A stretch of DNA of 64,000 nt from Heloderma charlesbogerti (taxonomy: Eukaryota > Chordata > Lepidosauria > Squamata > Helodermatidae). Below, piece after piece: positions 11,246 to 23,192 of the stretch. A model generated the notes under the pieces. The model was not told the DNA's origin and ran no database searches. It saw only the letters and a list, made by a program, of their open reading frames with translations. Location of the stretch: positions 374,501-438,500 of the forward strand of contig JANEZZ010000809.1 of assembly GCA_026122225.1 (NCBI GenBank), given 5' to 3'. How positions within the stretch are numbered: the stretch's first letter is position 1; every line of letters starts with the position of its first letter. The translations under genes and the position numbers were made by a program.

Positions 11246-11455
11246 GGATCATAGCTCAGTGGTGGTAGAGCACATGCTTGTGTGCAGAAGGTTTGGTCCC
11301 TGGCAATCTCAGGCAGGAGTATAAGGTAGATTGTGATGTGGAAAACCTCTGTTGGAGACCCTGGAGAGATGCTGCCAATTCTGGCCAGAGTAGACAGTTC
11401 TGGGCTGACTGGACTGATAGCCTGACCTGGTAGCTTTCCATTTTCTTAAAGCAAG
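11246..11455 (+). mobile_element. SINE-B, full-length plus-strand copy
   Basis: The head GATCATAGCTCAGTGGTGGT and TAGAGCACATGCTTGTGTGC give the tRNA A box. GGTTTGGTCCCTGG is the B box. The body contains ACCCTGGAGAGATGCTGCCA and GACTGGACTGATAGCCTGAC, and it ends in the CTTTCCATTTTC region. It sits between two same-orientation L2 fragments. Confidence 0.85.
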
Positions 11456-11462
11456 GAGCCAA

Positions 11463-12508
11463 AATAATAATAATTTTATTTATTTATTAATTAAATGTCT
11501 TAATCGCCCATCTGGCTGATCACCCGGCCACTCTGGGTGATGTACAGCAATACAAACAGTTTTAAAACAATAAAATTCTACATTAAAACATCGTATTTCT
11601 AAAAATACCCTAACCCACACCAAATGCCTGCCTGAACAACCACATTTTTAATGCGTGGTGGATGCTCATTAAAGAGGAGGCATGGCGGAGTTCCCTGGGG
11701 AGGGAGTTCCACAGAGTGGGGGCCACCACGGAGAAGGCCCTCTCCCTCATCCTCACCAGCCTAGCTGTCCTGGCTGATGGGACAGAGAGAAGGCCATCTG
11801 AGGCTGGTCTTGTTAAGCAGCCTGTCTGGTGTTGCTGGAGGTGCTCCTTAAGATAGGCTGGGCCGGAACCATATAGGGTTTTAAAGGTCAAAACCAACAC
11901 CTTGAATTTGGCCCAGAAAACAACAGGTAACCAGTGCAACTCCTTCAGCACCGGAGTGATGTGATCACTCCGGTGGCTGCCTTTAATCAAGCGAGCTGCT
12001 GCGTTCTGCACCAGCTGCAGCTCCCGAACCATCTTCAAGGGTAACCCACATAGAGCGCATTACAGTAGTCTAGACGAGAGGAGAAGGGGCGTATACTACC
12101 GATGCGAGCAGATGGTTGGGGAGATAGGGGCGCAGCCGCCGTATCAGATGGAGTTGGTACAGTGCTATCTGGCTCACAGCTGACACCTGAGCCCCCATGG
12201 ATAGCTGGGAGTCTAAAATGACTCCCAGGCTGCAGACCTGGTCTTTCAAGGGTAGCCGTACCCCATTCAACACCAGGCCAACATCCCCCAACCACCTCTT
12301 GTCTCCCACCAAAAGTACCTCGGTCTTGTCAGGGTTCAGCTTCAGCTTATTCCTCCCTATCCAGCCATTCACCGTCTCCAGACATTTGGACAGGGATTCT
12401 ACTGCCAGCCTTGGTGAAGATTTAAACGAGAGGTAGAGCTATGTGTCATCTGCATATTGATGACACCACAACCCAAACTTCCTGATGATAGCTTCACATA
12501 GAATAATA
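11463..12508 (-). pseudogene. L2-clade LINE, 5'-truncated, long C-terminal ORF
   Basis: The minus strand retains two overlapping segments of LINE ORF2. One (12372 to about 12070) reads NKLKLNPDKTEVLLVGD and GVRLPLKDQVCSLGVILDSQ, the 'palm-to-thumb' part following the catalytic site. The other (12038 to 11610) reads LQLVQNAAARLIKGSHRSDH and ITPVLKELHWLPVVFWAKFK, then ERAFSVVAPTLWNSLPREL, the C-terminal block. A frameshift near 12040-12070 separates them. The 5' break falls just before the YxDD region, where only a degraded QYADDT-like stretch remains. The 3' tail is AT-rich with AATAAT/TAAA repeats beside the SINE. More intact than the copy at 10105-11222. Closely related to the fragment inside the SPIN element at 22290-22692. 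Confidence 0.88.
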
Positions 12509-14167
12509 ATCGGAATCCAGGATGGTGCTGTGCTGGTAGGAGCAGGCTTGATGCTTAATCATCACCAGGGGGCCAGGATCAGGCTCATTCCCCTCAGTAA
12601 GGCTCCCAAGTGCATTCTTCCTGTGGAGAAAAGCAAAGTGTTGCACTTGGAGATACTGTTGTGGAGAGAGCGCTGATACTGCTGATACTGGATGGAGAAC
12701 CTGTGGGGTGCATGTAGTGCATGTGTGTCTGTGAAGAATACGTCACACTTGCATTTCATTTCCATGGGGTTGTTGCAAAATACAGTCCCTCCTATGTGCT
12801 TCAGATTGATGAGCACTTTGCTAGTGTCTAATAATTGGCACTTGGCTACACTGGACTTTGATCTGGCTGAAAAGTATCCTCAACATCAAGGAAACACAGA
12901 GAGAGAGAGACAGCAGAAGCTCCTCTCTGCTCATGAGCACCAGCTAGTGGAGGATTTGTGCACTAGCTTTCCTTCTCTGGTGTCAATATTGGTTAATGTA
13001 TATTACCAGTATTGGTCACAGTCTTGCTGATCCAATGTGAAAGCTACACAATCTTGTTAGAAGATGCTGCAGCTCAGGAAAGAGGATTACACAGTAATAG
13101 TCCTTCATGAATCTCTCCTTCCTCTCCCATTTGTTCTCTATTGCAGAATGATGGCTTATTTTCGGCTACGCAAATAGCACAATGTGTGATGCAGGGCATA
13201 TTGGCATGTAATCTAAGGCATTATGATTGTGGCATGTGCAGTTCTAAAAAGTACTGCATGATGGTCAGCAAGCAGCATCTTAAAGCAATTTGAAGAATTC
13301 TAAAGGAATATCTGAAAGTGATATCGTGTATGTCTTTAATTTTGATTCAGGATACAAGGGGGGAAATCCAGGTGGCAGAAAAGCTGATCAATAACAGAAA
13401 TTCGTTGGTCAGTAACCTTCAGATTTTGACTCCTTAAGAGGAAAATATACAAATTGGTATTATTGGGCCTGTTCTGAAGAACTGAGGTGGTGGATATGCC
13501 CACTCAATAGCAGGCATTGGTTTTTGAGGATGGAGAGGCATGTGGGTAGATTGGTTCTGTGAAAGCATTTCAATTCAGTTCTCTAGCAAGCCATTTTCTG
13601 CACATGTCAACGAAGTCCTGGAGAGCTAAAGGGAGTTCTGAGTTTAGGTGCACATGTCATGGTGAGTGAGTGTTTTGACTTCAGATGGCAATAAAACTGC
13701 CCACGAAGATGGTTAGCATGGCAAGGGTTTGACAGCTATGATTGGGTAAAGCAAGTTGACATAAAAAACAGGGAGATGGGCAGGTTTCAGCTGTGGGAGG
13801 CTTAGTTTACTATTGAGTGCCATGGCATGTAATACTTGATTTATAGTCCTGTGATAAGTAAAATGCTATGTACTGTGAGACATTTTAGTTCAGTCCCTAC
13901 TATCCATTTTAAAATGCAAAGTCAACTTAAGGCCTTTTTCCTTTTTAAAATTCAGACTGCTTTTAAAAAAATACTGTAGTGTCTCAGTTTTTCTAGGCAT
14001 TTGACTGAATGAAGTGAACTGCTCATTTCTGTATTGTGTGGCTCTTAGCATCAAGTTGAAGAACAAACTACTGTGTTGAGACACATCAAGAATCTGGTGA
14101 ATACATCTATTCTTGTTCAAGGGTGCATTCAGATAACATATCAAATAACTTAGTCATATTTGACTAA
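12509..14167. other. unannotated sequence
   Basis: About 1.7 kb with no repeat family, exon or RNA gene that I can support. Confidence 0.5.
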
Positions 14168-14474
14168 GGCCTGGTTCTCACTAAGGTGAGTAAACCTATG
14201 TCTGGGCTGTGCCCCTTTAGACTGGGGGAGGGGGGGAAGAGGAGGGGCTTGCATGATGGATTGCTCCTTCATTAAAAAAAAGAAAGAAAGTTAATTTATC
14301 TGGGATAAGGCTACACTAGAGCACTTCTCCCTGATAAGCTAGTCAGTGTGTGGAGAGGTCTTTGTTATTTTGCATGGAGGAGCATTCCATTAAGTGATTT
14401 CCCCACCACCATGCAGTCTGAAGTGGTATAGCCCTGATATGGATTTACCCACCCACTTTAGTGAGAACTAGGCC
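14168..14474. mobile_element. 307-bp MITE with long inverted ends
   Basis: Left end GGCCTGGTTCTCACTAAGGT; the right end complements GGCCTAGTTCTCACTAAAGT (3 differences in 20). Similarity continues inward for about 60 bp: TATGTCTGGGCTGTGCCCCT versus TATCAGGGCTATACCACTTC, then AGACTG in both. The interior is non-coding. Flanking bases do not give a clear target duplication, so the superfamily is open. Confidence 0.75.
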
Positions 14475-16975
14475 AGAGTTGCTCATCAAAGACTCACAGG
14501 TATGCAGTGTTCCACCTCTTTGGCAAAACTGAATTACTCTAATAACCAGACAGACATTCAGCCACAGGCATCTAGCATCTATAACCAAGGGCTGTATGCA
14601 ATCAGTGCCAAGGAAGCCATAATCCTGTCATCGTACTAAATCTGCTTATTGATATTAGTTGACTGCCCCGCCCCATCCTTGCAACAATCACGATCAGGGT
14701 GGTAGGAGTATTATAGGCAAATGTAAACTAGATCTGTAATCTGAAGACTCATATCTTTAGGTTATTTTTCAAAAGTGACAAAGGAGAGAAATTAGAGAGG
14801 CAGAAGATAAAACTTCGTATGTCTGCTCAGGAATAACTCCTCCTTAGTTGAGCAGCTGTAATGCCATGGAATTCTCAGAAACTGCTTGCGCTGAACATGC
14901 CAATAATAGAATGTTGAGGGACAATTTGTGCTTCTGTAAGGAAGGGGCTGCTCAGTTTGATGGGGAGAGAACCTTGCAGGGCCTAGTGATGGAAATTCTG
15001 TTTTTGTGTGTGGCAGCAGTCTGTTGTGAGAAAGGGGCAGAAACATGGAGGTTGAATTAAAAGAGAGTCCAGAACACAGAGGATCTAACAAAGTAGAGAA
15101 GCAAATAGGTAAAGGAAGCAGGAGAATAAATGGGCTACAAAGACGGGACTTGAGTGTGGAAGAGGCTCAGGGGTTAGTTTATAAGGGGCAAAGCAGAGGG
15201 AAGTCCTCACACCATCTAGGCAGTATAGTACAGTAAGTATAAAATCTCCATAGTTTATCTACTGCCTCTCTTAAAAGCCCAGACCCACTGATCTCAGGGT
15301 GTGTGTGCTTTTTTGCAGCTATGAAGTGTCTACTTAGGAAGATTTTAGCCAAAGCCTTCATTTTATTTCACAATCTGTGTTTTCTTGTAAGACTGCATGC
15401 ACTCAGAACAGTTCCCTCAAATACCTGGTAAAAGGCAGGGACAGGGGAGATGATGATATTTTTCAAAAGGCATGTTTAACCTGACTTTGTGTGTAGTAAA
15501 GGTGGGGGGGGGGGAAGCAATTTTAGCAATGTACTCAGGCAATGTAGTTATACAGCAACAGCCATAATCAAGAGATTTATTGTTATTGGAACTGCAAGAC
15601 AGAATTACAGCCTTAATTTAAGCACCCTTTGAAAGGCACCTTAGGTAATTACTTCTACAGATTGAGTAATGTCCAAAAACTTGCTTTAAAAGTGCTAATA
15701 GCTGATTGAAGAAGCCAAAATTCACTTCAGACACTGAAAACTGATATTAACACATGTGGAGTTGGTTTGTGTTTTTGGTTTGGCTCTCTTTCCCCTCTTC
15801 CCACTTGGAAGCTTCTATAATTTATATTTTTCACTTGGTGATTGAATGAGGGATGTGCTTTTTGTCTGGGGTGTAACTATAGCTGTGGCAACTGCTAAGT
15901 GGCCTGTTTTTGTTTAAAAAGCTTTTTCAATAAGTTACCAGAGCCAAAGTCCTCTGGAAATGTTGGTATATTGCATTGCTAGCAAATATCTCTGGCTTTC
16001 AGTGGGATGATGTGGGAAGGAAACTCTAGAGGGTGCTAGAAAGCAATGTGTATGGGAGGCTTGCACTGTTGGTCTCTACACGAAACAGTTTGCATTCCAG
16101 TGCTTTCAGGTGGTGGAAGTTTGATGTACATTCCTCCTTCCAACCGCAAGGCATCTCAGCCTAGTAGGACCCGCCCCCCCCCCCCGAGTGAATGCCATTG
16201 GGTTTGGCTTGGAGAACGGTTCCGGGCAATACGTCTTAATTATTAAGCTCTGGGGGATTACTCAGCAAGGTTTTGAAAAATATTGTGGCTCTAAAAGCAT
16301 AGCACCAGAATTTTTCTTGCTGGCTTAAATCACTTTCAATACTGAAAGAGCTTTTTCATGCATTTGTAAAGCACAACAAAAATGGTAGATGGACCGAGTT
16401 TTTATTTGTGAGCTGGGGAAAGGGAGAGATTCTGTGTGGTGGCTTTTCCCCAAGCTAGGCAGTAACATATCACCGCATGAAATGCCATTTCCCATCAGTG
16501 TGAAGCAACCAAACAGCCCACAAAGAATGAAAATTCTGTGATTGGTAGACGCTATGAAGAATAGGTTCCTTTTTCTAAATGTCCAAGTCATACTTCGAGA
16601 TGAGTGTCTTTTTCCTGGTCTTATTTATATAAGACTGCTTTATCTAGACTTTTGTCCTTGGGTAATATATAACATTAACTGCGCCAGATGCAATTCCTAC
16701 TTTAGAGACGCGGCAGACACAAATCTGTTTACATTGCTTGATGTCTTTTATCTTCTCAAGGCTGCTAGTCCTGGGTGGGTTAACAAGTTTGCCACTAAAT
16801 AGCTTGCAGCTTGTGAGCTTGAGCAAGGTGTGGTCTGTGATGGCTTAAATTAGAAATCCAGATGTAGGAGTGCCTTGGGAGTGAAAGCTGCTTGAAATCT
16901 TTCCTCCCAGCGTTCCCTAATAATCTCCTGCCCTTTCTCTCCCTGCCCCCCCAATTCTCCATACTTTATTTAAGC
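14475..16975. other. unannotated sequence
   Basis: About 2.5 kb. A G-run near 15505-15514 and a C-run near 16170-16184 are present; no gene or repeat recognised. Confidence 0.5.
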
Positions 16976-17177
16976 TTACCTATGAAGCTGCCTTACACTG
17001 AGTCAGATCATTGGTCTGTCTAGCCATGCCCTGCTTACTCTTTCCAGAAGCGGCTCTTCAAGATCTCAGACAGAGGATGGCTTTTCCTAACTCTATTAAC
17101 TCTATTAACTGTGTCAGGGATTGAACCTGGGAACTTCTGCGTGCAAAGTAGGCACTTTACCCACTGAATGATGGCTC
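16976..17177 (-). mobile_element. SINE-B
   Basis: Its 3' end appears on the plus strand as CTATGAAGCTGCCTTACACT and GAGTCAGATCATTGGTCTGT; the head as GGGATTGAACCTGGGAACTT. It carries an internal duplication of AACTCTATT at 17089-17110. Confidence 0.85.
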
Positions 17178-18810
17178 CACTTCAGCTGTGTAGAGGAGGC
17201 CTTTGGGTCCTGGTAAGTAACTAATTACACAGCAGGTCTACTGAGGAGGAGTAGAGGATGACAGGCCAGGGCTGCTATATCGTGTACCTCCCTTGGCTAC
17301 AGTCACCACTGTCTCTACTCTTGGCTATGAATTGGCAATTGGAGGGGACAGGATCACAGAAGAGACTTTGGATAGGAACAATCATGCACCCTCTCTTCTT
17401 GATGCAGTGGGATGATGGAAGAAGCTATTTCTCTTTTGTTCAGCTATTAAAGGCACTGAGCCTCAACCCCTCTTTCAAACCCTGTTGAAGAGGCAGGAGA
17501 TTGAGTAGAGACTTTGGTTGACCAAACTACACATGCTTAGAGGACATTGAAGATTCTTGTTCTTGAATTCTCACCTTGTGGAAAAAGAGACTTAATAATA
17601 TTATTTGCTGCTAGTCCCCAAAGTGCCTAGCTTGAACTGCTTCCAGATTCCTTGCTGCTAAGGTAACCAGGCACCCAGAACTTTCTCAGGCCTGCAGCCA
17701 TCTTGGTTTTTGAAAATGGGTGCGTTTGAAGATTACTTGCATAAGTACTCACCTTCTCCATTGAGCAGCAAGTCATTATTTTTCTAAAAGGTATACTTCC
17801 AATGCTGGCCCACCATCTTTAAAGACCTATTTTCCTCCTCTTAATATTCATCCAACAATATAAAACAAGTGATTTTTACTACCACTGGTCTTGGGAATGG
17901 TAATTGTTTCGACTAGAGGGAAGACTAAAACTCATCTCCCCTGTCCGATATTAAACATGGTGAAACTTGCTTCGGGCTATGAAGTAAAGCCTTTTGATTT
18001 GCAGCAAAACCTGCTGGAAGGCTGTCGGGCAACTGTGTATATTTGTTTGGCATAAAGGCTTCACTTAACAAGGCTGTGAGTAGGATGTGAGGTGAGGAAA
18101 CCTCCTAGGCCATTTCAGCTTGAGATTTTTTTGCTAAACTTGATCCCAGCATGGGGGGTTTATGTGGAGTAAAATGATGCTAATTCAGGGCCGGAAAAGG
18201 GTCTGTTTCTAATTCTGAATCCTTTGAAAGTGCCATAGCCTTTTATCGACAATGCTAACAAGAGCAGAAATGTCTACAGTTCTGCACATAGCAGATTCCT
18301 TCTTCTCTGCAGCCCGCCCCCCAGTTTTTTAAAACATAAAAGCGTTAGTATTTAGCTGATGCTTTTTGGTTTTGTTGTGTTCTCACAGTGTTGGCAATTC
18401 TACTTAACATTGTGGGTAGCTGCTAAATTTGAAAAGCTGTTTTTTGTTGGGGTGTTCCCCCCACCCCATCCTGCTGCTGCCTTGATCCTAACTGTGGCAA
18501 AAATCAATGTGCAGATTGCATTCTGCACTATAGGAATCAAGCTCTTCAAGGCATGAAAATGGGTTAATCAGCAGTGAACCATCTGAAAGGCCATTTTGAA
18601 ACAAAGGCTTCATAGAAGCAAAGCAGAAAAACCTCCAGGGTAAATTCTCAAAGTGAATGTGCAAACATGAAACAAGATGGATCTTACATCTTGCAAACTT
18701 GAACACTGTACAAACCAAGGAATTATTATTTTGTTACTCTTAACTTACAAGTGGAGAAATGCATGCCAGAGCTTCTGGAATCCTGGATGATGTAAACAAA
18801 CCCTGAAGTG
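17178..18810. other. unannotated sequence
   Basis: No recognised feature over about 1.6 kb. Confidence 0.5.
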
Positions 18811-18991
18811 ACCCTACGAAGTTGCCTTTATACTGGAGAATAGATTGTACTGTGCTATGTGGACCAACGGTTGACTGACTGGCAACAGAACACAGAGTTT
18901 TCCCCAAACCCTGCTACTTGAGATCTTCTTAAGTTGGGCTGAACCTGTGACCCTCTATAGCATATATGTTCAACTACTGAGAGATGGGCCC
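18811..18991 (-). mobile_element. SINE-B, old diverged copy
   Basis: Matches are limited but in order: ACGAAGTTGCCTTTATACTG, TGACTGACTGGCAACAGAAC and GGCTGAACCTGTGACCCTC, then CAACTACTGAGAGATGGGCC. Confidence 0.55.
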
Positions 18992-20345
18992 TCACTTTTT
19001 CTCAAAACAATAAGAAAGGGGTGAGATGCATATACAAGGCAACATAAATATTCAAGCTTAACATTCTTTTGCTGACCAACATAATGTTCTTCTTTTGCTG
19101 ACCAACTCCTACCAATATTGGCTGGTGGAGGAAGGATGGAGTGCTTGGGCCTCCTCTGCACCCACCATAGAAACCAAACAAGAGAGAGGTCTCCTCCCCA
19201 TGCCCAGCATAGAAATCCAGCTCTCATTCCCTCCTCTGCTAGCTCCAACAAGCTAGGAAAAAGTTTTGCAGGCTATTAAAATTCAAGCTGTGCCCCCTGA
19301 ATCTCGGGAAGATTTCAGAAACTGAGCCAAAACATGTTGGGTGCATGAGGGATAAGTAGCTCCTACCTGCTTCCAATTCTCCCCTACCAGAGCTTGGGCT
19401 TGGGCTCCTGTGTGCATGGATGCTGCTATCTTGGATTAATTTGAATGTGTCCAAGATAATATTCAAAGATGATGGCACCCATTCAAGTATGCATGCTGAG
19501 ATGGCTTTGAGGAGAAACCATGTAACTCAAGATATGGTCACACTGAGGCTAAAAAATCAGAGACTTCTCCTGGAGACTCCCCAAAGCCTGAGCCTGCACC
19601 TCTTCCAAAAGTGGTTTAAGTCATTTTTGTTCAAGCTGACTTTAACAGCCAGAGATAAGGGAAATTAGAATAACTGGGATGTTGTAACAGCTTGGCTACT
19701 CTAAGCCCTTGGGCCCTAGTTCAACAAATAACAAATGTAATCTTATGTAAGATTATGTATTCTTGGGCATTCAGCTTGCTTTGAGTCTGCTGTTGTAATG
19801 AGTTGTATTAGGATTTTAAAATGAAAGCAATAGCGTTGTGGGTGCTATCACAATGACGTGACATGAGAGTTTGAACACAGGGCTTGAATAAATAAAGGGA
19901 AGTTGCTTTGCTCCTTTTTTGTTGCCTGTGGAGGGTTCGTACTTGTCCAGTTTCAAGCATGTCTGTAAAGAGAGACTGGCAACAGCAAAGAGGAGGTATG
20001 TTAATCCATCCAATCTCCCTTCTATATGGCTATTCTTCCCTACCTCCCACACAGCAGCTTTTAATGATGGCAAGGAAGATGTTTAATTGCTAGAGTTGCT
20101 TGCATGGCATACGTCCCATTATGTATTTCATAATTAGATTCTTCCCCTCCCCTGTTTCTAGAGCTGCAGAGCCAAAGCTAATGTAATTTTTCTGGCATCT
20201 TGATAGTGATTGTTATGTTTTTTTCATTCTGGAAACATCCACATTGACTACAAATAATAGTTCCCTACAACCATTATTGCCTACGAAAAGTAGCTGTTAT
20301 ATATGAAGTGTGTTTCATATCCCCCCTCTGTGTATTGCGCTCTAG
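18992..20345. other. unannotated sequence with a short direct repeat
   Basis: A 17-mer, TTCTTTTGCTGACCAAC, occurs at 19064-19080 and again at 19090-19106. At 19560-19650 a frame resembling an L2 C-terminus (SLSLHLFQKWFKSFLFK) hints at a decayed LINE on the plus strand, but it is not secure. Confidence 0.45.
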
Positions 20346-20383
20346 AATAGTATCTGAGGTTTTTAATAGTATCTGAGGTTTTT
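20346..20383. repeat. exact 19-bp tandem duplication
   Basis: AATAGTATCTGAGGTTTTT occurs twice, head to tail, without a mismatch. Confidence 0.95.
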
Positions 20384-20644
20384 AGGGAGTTTTGGAATAG
20401 CAGAATTTTCCATCCTCTGCAAGCTTTTCCTTTTGTTTTCAGCTGTGGCTGCTGTTACCAGCAGCTGATGCTACAGTTGGGTGAGTTACTTAAAGGAAGA
20501 AATGTAAGGACACAGAAATAACTCAAGGCAGTCAGATGGAATAAAAGATAAAATGTTCCAGAGATGGAGGTGCTCAAAACTCCAGAGGAAGATTGCCCAC
20601 ATTAATGGGAATAAAATGACATCTCTGTAAAGAGTGTGTGTTGC

Positions 20645-20770
20645 AGGATTATCCCCACATTATGGATGGTGGCTGGAGATGAAGAGAGTGGCTCATGGTT
20701 CCCGAGCTGAGATTTGAACTGGGGATTTCTGGCTTCATAGCTACAGCTGCTAGATTATTCCTCTTAGCAC
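20645..20770 (-). mobile_element. MIR-like ancient SINE relic
   Basis: The plus strand reads GATTATCCCCACATTATGGA, then GAGATTTGAACTGGGGATTT and CTGGCTTCATAGCT, which follows the reverse complement of an amniote MIR: the ATTATCCCCATTTTACAGAT region, then the B box. Strongly diverged. Confidence 0.6.
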
Positions 20771-21320
20771 AATATTGCAAGTCAATTCACAAAAGATATT
20801 AGTCCGTAATGATGATGACTGACTTGCTTGCCTTCATTGACCTAACACTGGTGATTCTTGCAGCTCATTGACTGCCTGAAAGAGAAGAACTAGCTCCTTT
20901 CCATTTTACAAAAACTTCCCTGCCTGATCACCTAGAAGCAATCATTGCTCACCCCAGGTGACCAAGTGACTGCTTATTGACAAGCCTGCCTTAGTGTTTG
21001 TCACAAGCAACTAACTTGTGCCTTCAACAGAAAGGTGCTTTCACTTCCTTTTAACCCTTTTCCCTGTATGGTTGACAGTCAATACGTATTGTGTAATGGT
21101 AGCAATAGGAGAGGGTAATTGACATGTTGTCAAAATGGTGTTCCTTTAGACAGTTAAGCTTGTTCCTTGTTCTTCTTTTAAAGGAAATTTGCTTGTTTTT
21201 CTCGTTGATGAAGGTGCTCCAAGACTATTCAAGTGAGGGTACACATCAGTTCCAACACTTGCCAAACCTTTTGGCTAACCGGGTAGAAACAGGACAGTGC
21301 CCAAAATAGTTAGAAGAGAG
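20771..21320. other. unannotated sequence
   Basis: No feature recognised. Confidence 0.5.
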
Positions 21321-21460
21321 ACGATGTGGTGTAGTGGATAGAGTGTTGGACTAGGATGACCCAGGTTCAAATCCCTACTTGTCCATGAAGCTCACTAGGA
21401 TCACTATCTTTCATCCTAACTTATCTCGAAGGGCTGTTAAGATAAAGTGGGTGCTGGGCT
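21321..21460 (+). mobile_element. SINE-A, 3'-truncated
   Basis: Head ACGATGTGGTGTAGTGGATA, B box GGTTCAAATCCC, then GAAGCTCACTAGGATCACTA. The match ends after GGGCTGTTAAGATAAAGTGG, before the L2-like tail. Confidence 0.8.
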
Positions 21461-21971
21461 GTGAGCAGCAGTTCAGGGTGAACCAGAAACCACCAGACAA
21501 GCCAGTAGCCTGGACTTGAAGAACAAGTCAAGACTGAAGGACCAAACCAGCTGGCAGGATTGAGGAGTAGGTTAGAAGCTGGGACCAAAGAATAACCAAG
21601 TATATAGGAACATGCCAGAGTTCAGGAAGACCTTGTTGGTCGAGCAAGGCTCAGCTGGAACAAGAAGCCCCTCTTATCCTCCCTCTTGCCCAGGAGGATT
21701 TAGTAGCTCTGGGTGGGCAGAGTTTGTCTGAGGCCTGAAGGTACTTCACTGAGAAGCTTCCACCTGCAGTTCAGTGGTTCACCACATGAGGGAGATGCAC
21801 ATAGATTCAGCAGCTCCTGTAAGAAGAGAACCGTTCTCCAGTGTCGAATTTTAGGCTTAAGCTCCTCAGGGCAGAGACCTGTACTTTGTAAAGTGCTATG
21901 CAATTAATGGTAATAAAAATAACACTCCAAGTAACATAATGTTATTGGTCAGTGAAGAGAGGGACAACTCA
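21461..21971. other. unannotated sequence
   Basis: No feature recognised between the SINE and the target duplication of the SPIN-like element. Confidence 0.5.
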
Positions 21972-21979
21972 TTCTAGAT
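21972..21979. repeat. 8-bp target-site duplication, left copy
   Basis: TTCTAGAT, identical to 24950-24957. It fits the nTnTAGAn consensus known for hAT insertions. Confidence 0.95.
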
Positions 21980-22285
21980 CAGTGGTTCTCAGCCTTCCTA
22001 ATGCTGCGACCCTTTAAAACAGTTCCTCATGTTGTGGTGACCCCCAACCATAAAATTATTTTCGTTGCTACTTCATAACTGTAATTTTGCTACTGTTATG
22101 AATCGTAATGTAAATATCTGATATGCAGGATGTATTTTCATTGCTATAAACTGAACATAATTAAAGCATAGTGATTAATCACAAAACCAATATGTAATTA
22201 TATGTTGTGAAATATTTATTTCTAATTACAAATAAATGAAATTTTGTCTTGAAGCGTGGTGTAGCATGGGTAACAGACTTAATAT
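21980..22285 (+). mobile_element. SPIN left-terminal region
   Basis: About 305 bp of typical SPIN leader: GTGGTGACCCCCAACCATAA, CGTTGCTACTTCATAACTGT, TGCTACTGTTATGAATCGTA and TTCTAATTACAAATAAATGA. It is AT-rich and uninterrupted, stopping at about GGTAACAGACTTAATATAAC where the L2-derived cargo begins. Well preserved, so the insertion is not ancient. Confidence 0.85.
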
Positions 22286-22289
22286 AACA

Positions 22290-22692
22290 ACCCCAAATGC
22301 CTGCCTGAAGAACCATGTTTATAATGCGTGGTGGAAGCTCATTAAAGAGGGGGCATGGTGGAGTTCCCTAGGGAGGGAGTTCCACAGAGTGGGGGCCACC
22401 ACAGAGAAGGCCCCCTCCCTCGTCCAGACCAGCCTAGCTGTCCTGGCTGATGGGACAGAGAGAAGGCCATCTGAGGCTGCTCTTGTTAAGCAGCCTGTCT
22501 GGTGTTGCTGGAGGTGCTCCTTAAGATAGGCTGGGCCGGAACCATATAGGGCTTTAAAGGTCAAAACCAACACCTTGAACTTGGCCGGGAAAACAGCTGG
22601 TAACTAGTGCAACTCCATCAGCACCAGAGTGATGTGATCATGCAGGCAGCTGCCTTTAATCAGGCAAGCCGCCACGTTCTGTAACAGCTGCA
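22290..22692 (-). pseudogene. L2-clade LINE ORF2 C-terminal fragment inside the SPIN element
   Basis: The minus strand encodes VLTFKALYGSGPAYLKEHLQ, then QHQTGCLTRAASDGLLSVPS and FSVVAPTLWNSLPRELHHA, close to the copy at 11463-12508 but ending inside the coding region without the LINE 3' UTR. Loss of the 3' tail means this was not a normal LINE insertion here; it was more likely carried in as a piece of genomic DNA. The other end runs to CTGTAACAGCTGCAAAATCA before a fold-back element. Confidence 0.85.
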
Positions 22693-22697
22693 AAATC

Positions 22698-22819
22698 AAC
22701 CTTCCCCTACATGGAGCTTTCCAGATATGCTGGGCTACAACTCCTATTGGCCATGCTGGCTGGGGATCATGGGAGTTGTAGTCCAACACACCTGGAGGGC
22801 GCCAGGTTGGGGAAGGCTG
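22698..22819. mobile_element. fold-back F1 within SPIN cargo, copy 1
   Basis: AACCTTCCCCTACATGGAGC and TTCCAGATATGCTGGGCTAC at left pair with TAGTCCAACACACCTGGAGG and CCAGGTTGGGGAAGGCT at right. The middle has CCATGCTGGCTGGGGATCAT. Confidence 0.8.
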
Positions 22820-23051
22820 GTGGGGACTGGAGTATTGGACTGGAGAGGAGCAGACAGCATCTACAACTTACATAATCCATCAGATCAGGCATGAACTCAG
22901 CTGGTGGAATTCAAGATGGTCAGAAAATAAGACACTTGGGTCAGGAAGTCCAAGAGCCTCCTCCTTGATTAGGTATCTCCCCGCTTGATTAGGGATCTCG
23001 GCAGGATGAAAGACATCCTCTGTGGTGAAAGAGACTCACCTTCTATCTAGG

Positions 23052-23192
23052 CCACTTTCCCCAACCTGCTGCCTTCCTGATGTGCTGAACAACAACTCCT
23101 AGCATCCCCAGCCTGTTCAGTTGGCCAAGCTGGCTGGGGATGATGGGAGATGCTGTGCAACACATTGGGAAGGCACCAGATTGGGGAAGGCT
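23052..23192. mobile_element. fold-back F1 within SPIN cargo, copy 2
   Basis: Left arm CACTTTCCCCAACCTGCTGC and right arm CACCAGATTGGGGAAGGCT, with the family's CAAGCTGGCTGGGGATGATG core. Two family members within 250 bp. Confidence 0.8.

Noticed and set aside
11246..11320. Functional tRNA gene
   Set aside because: A and B boxes are present, but there is no cloverleaf with a CCA-ready acceptor stem; the sequence continues as a SINE body repeated throughout the window.
19064..19106. Short direct repeat as a transposon target duplication
   Set aside because: Only 9 bp separate the two 17-mers, so there is no inserted element; simple local duplication.
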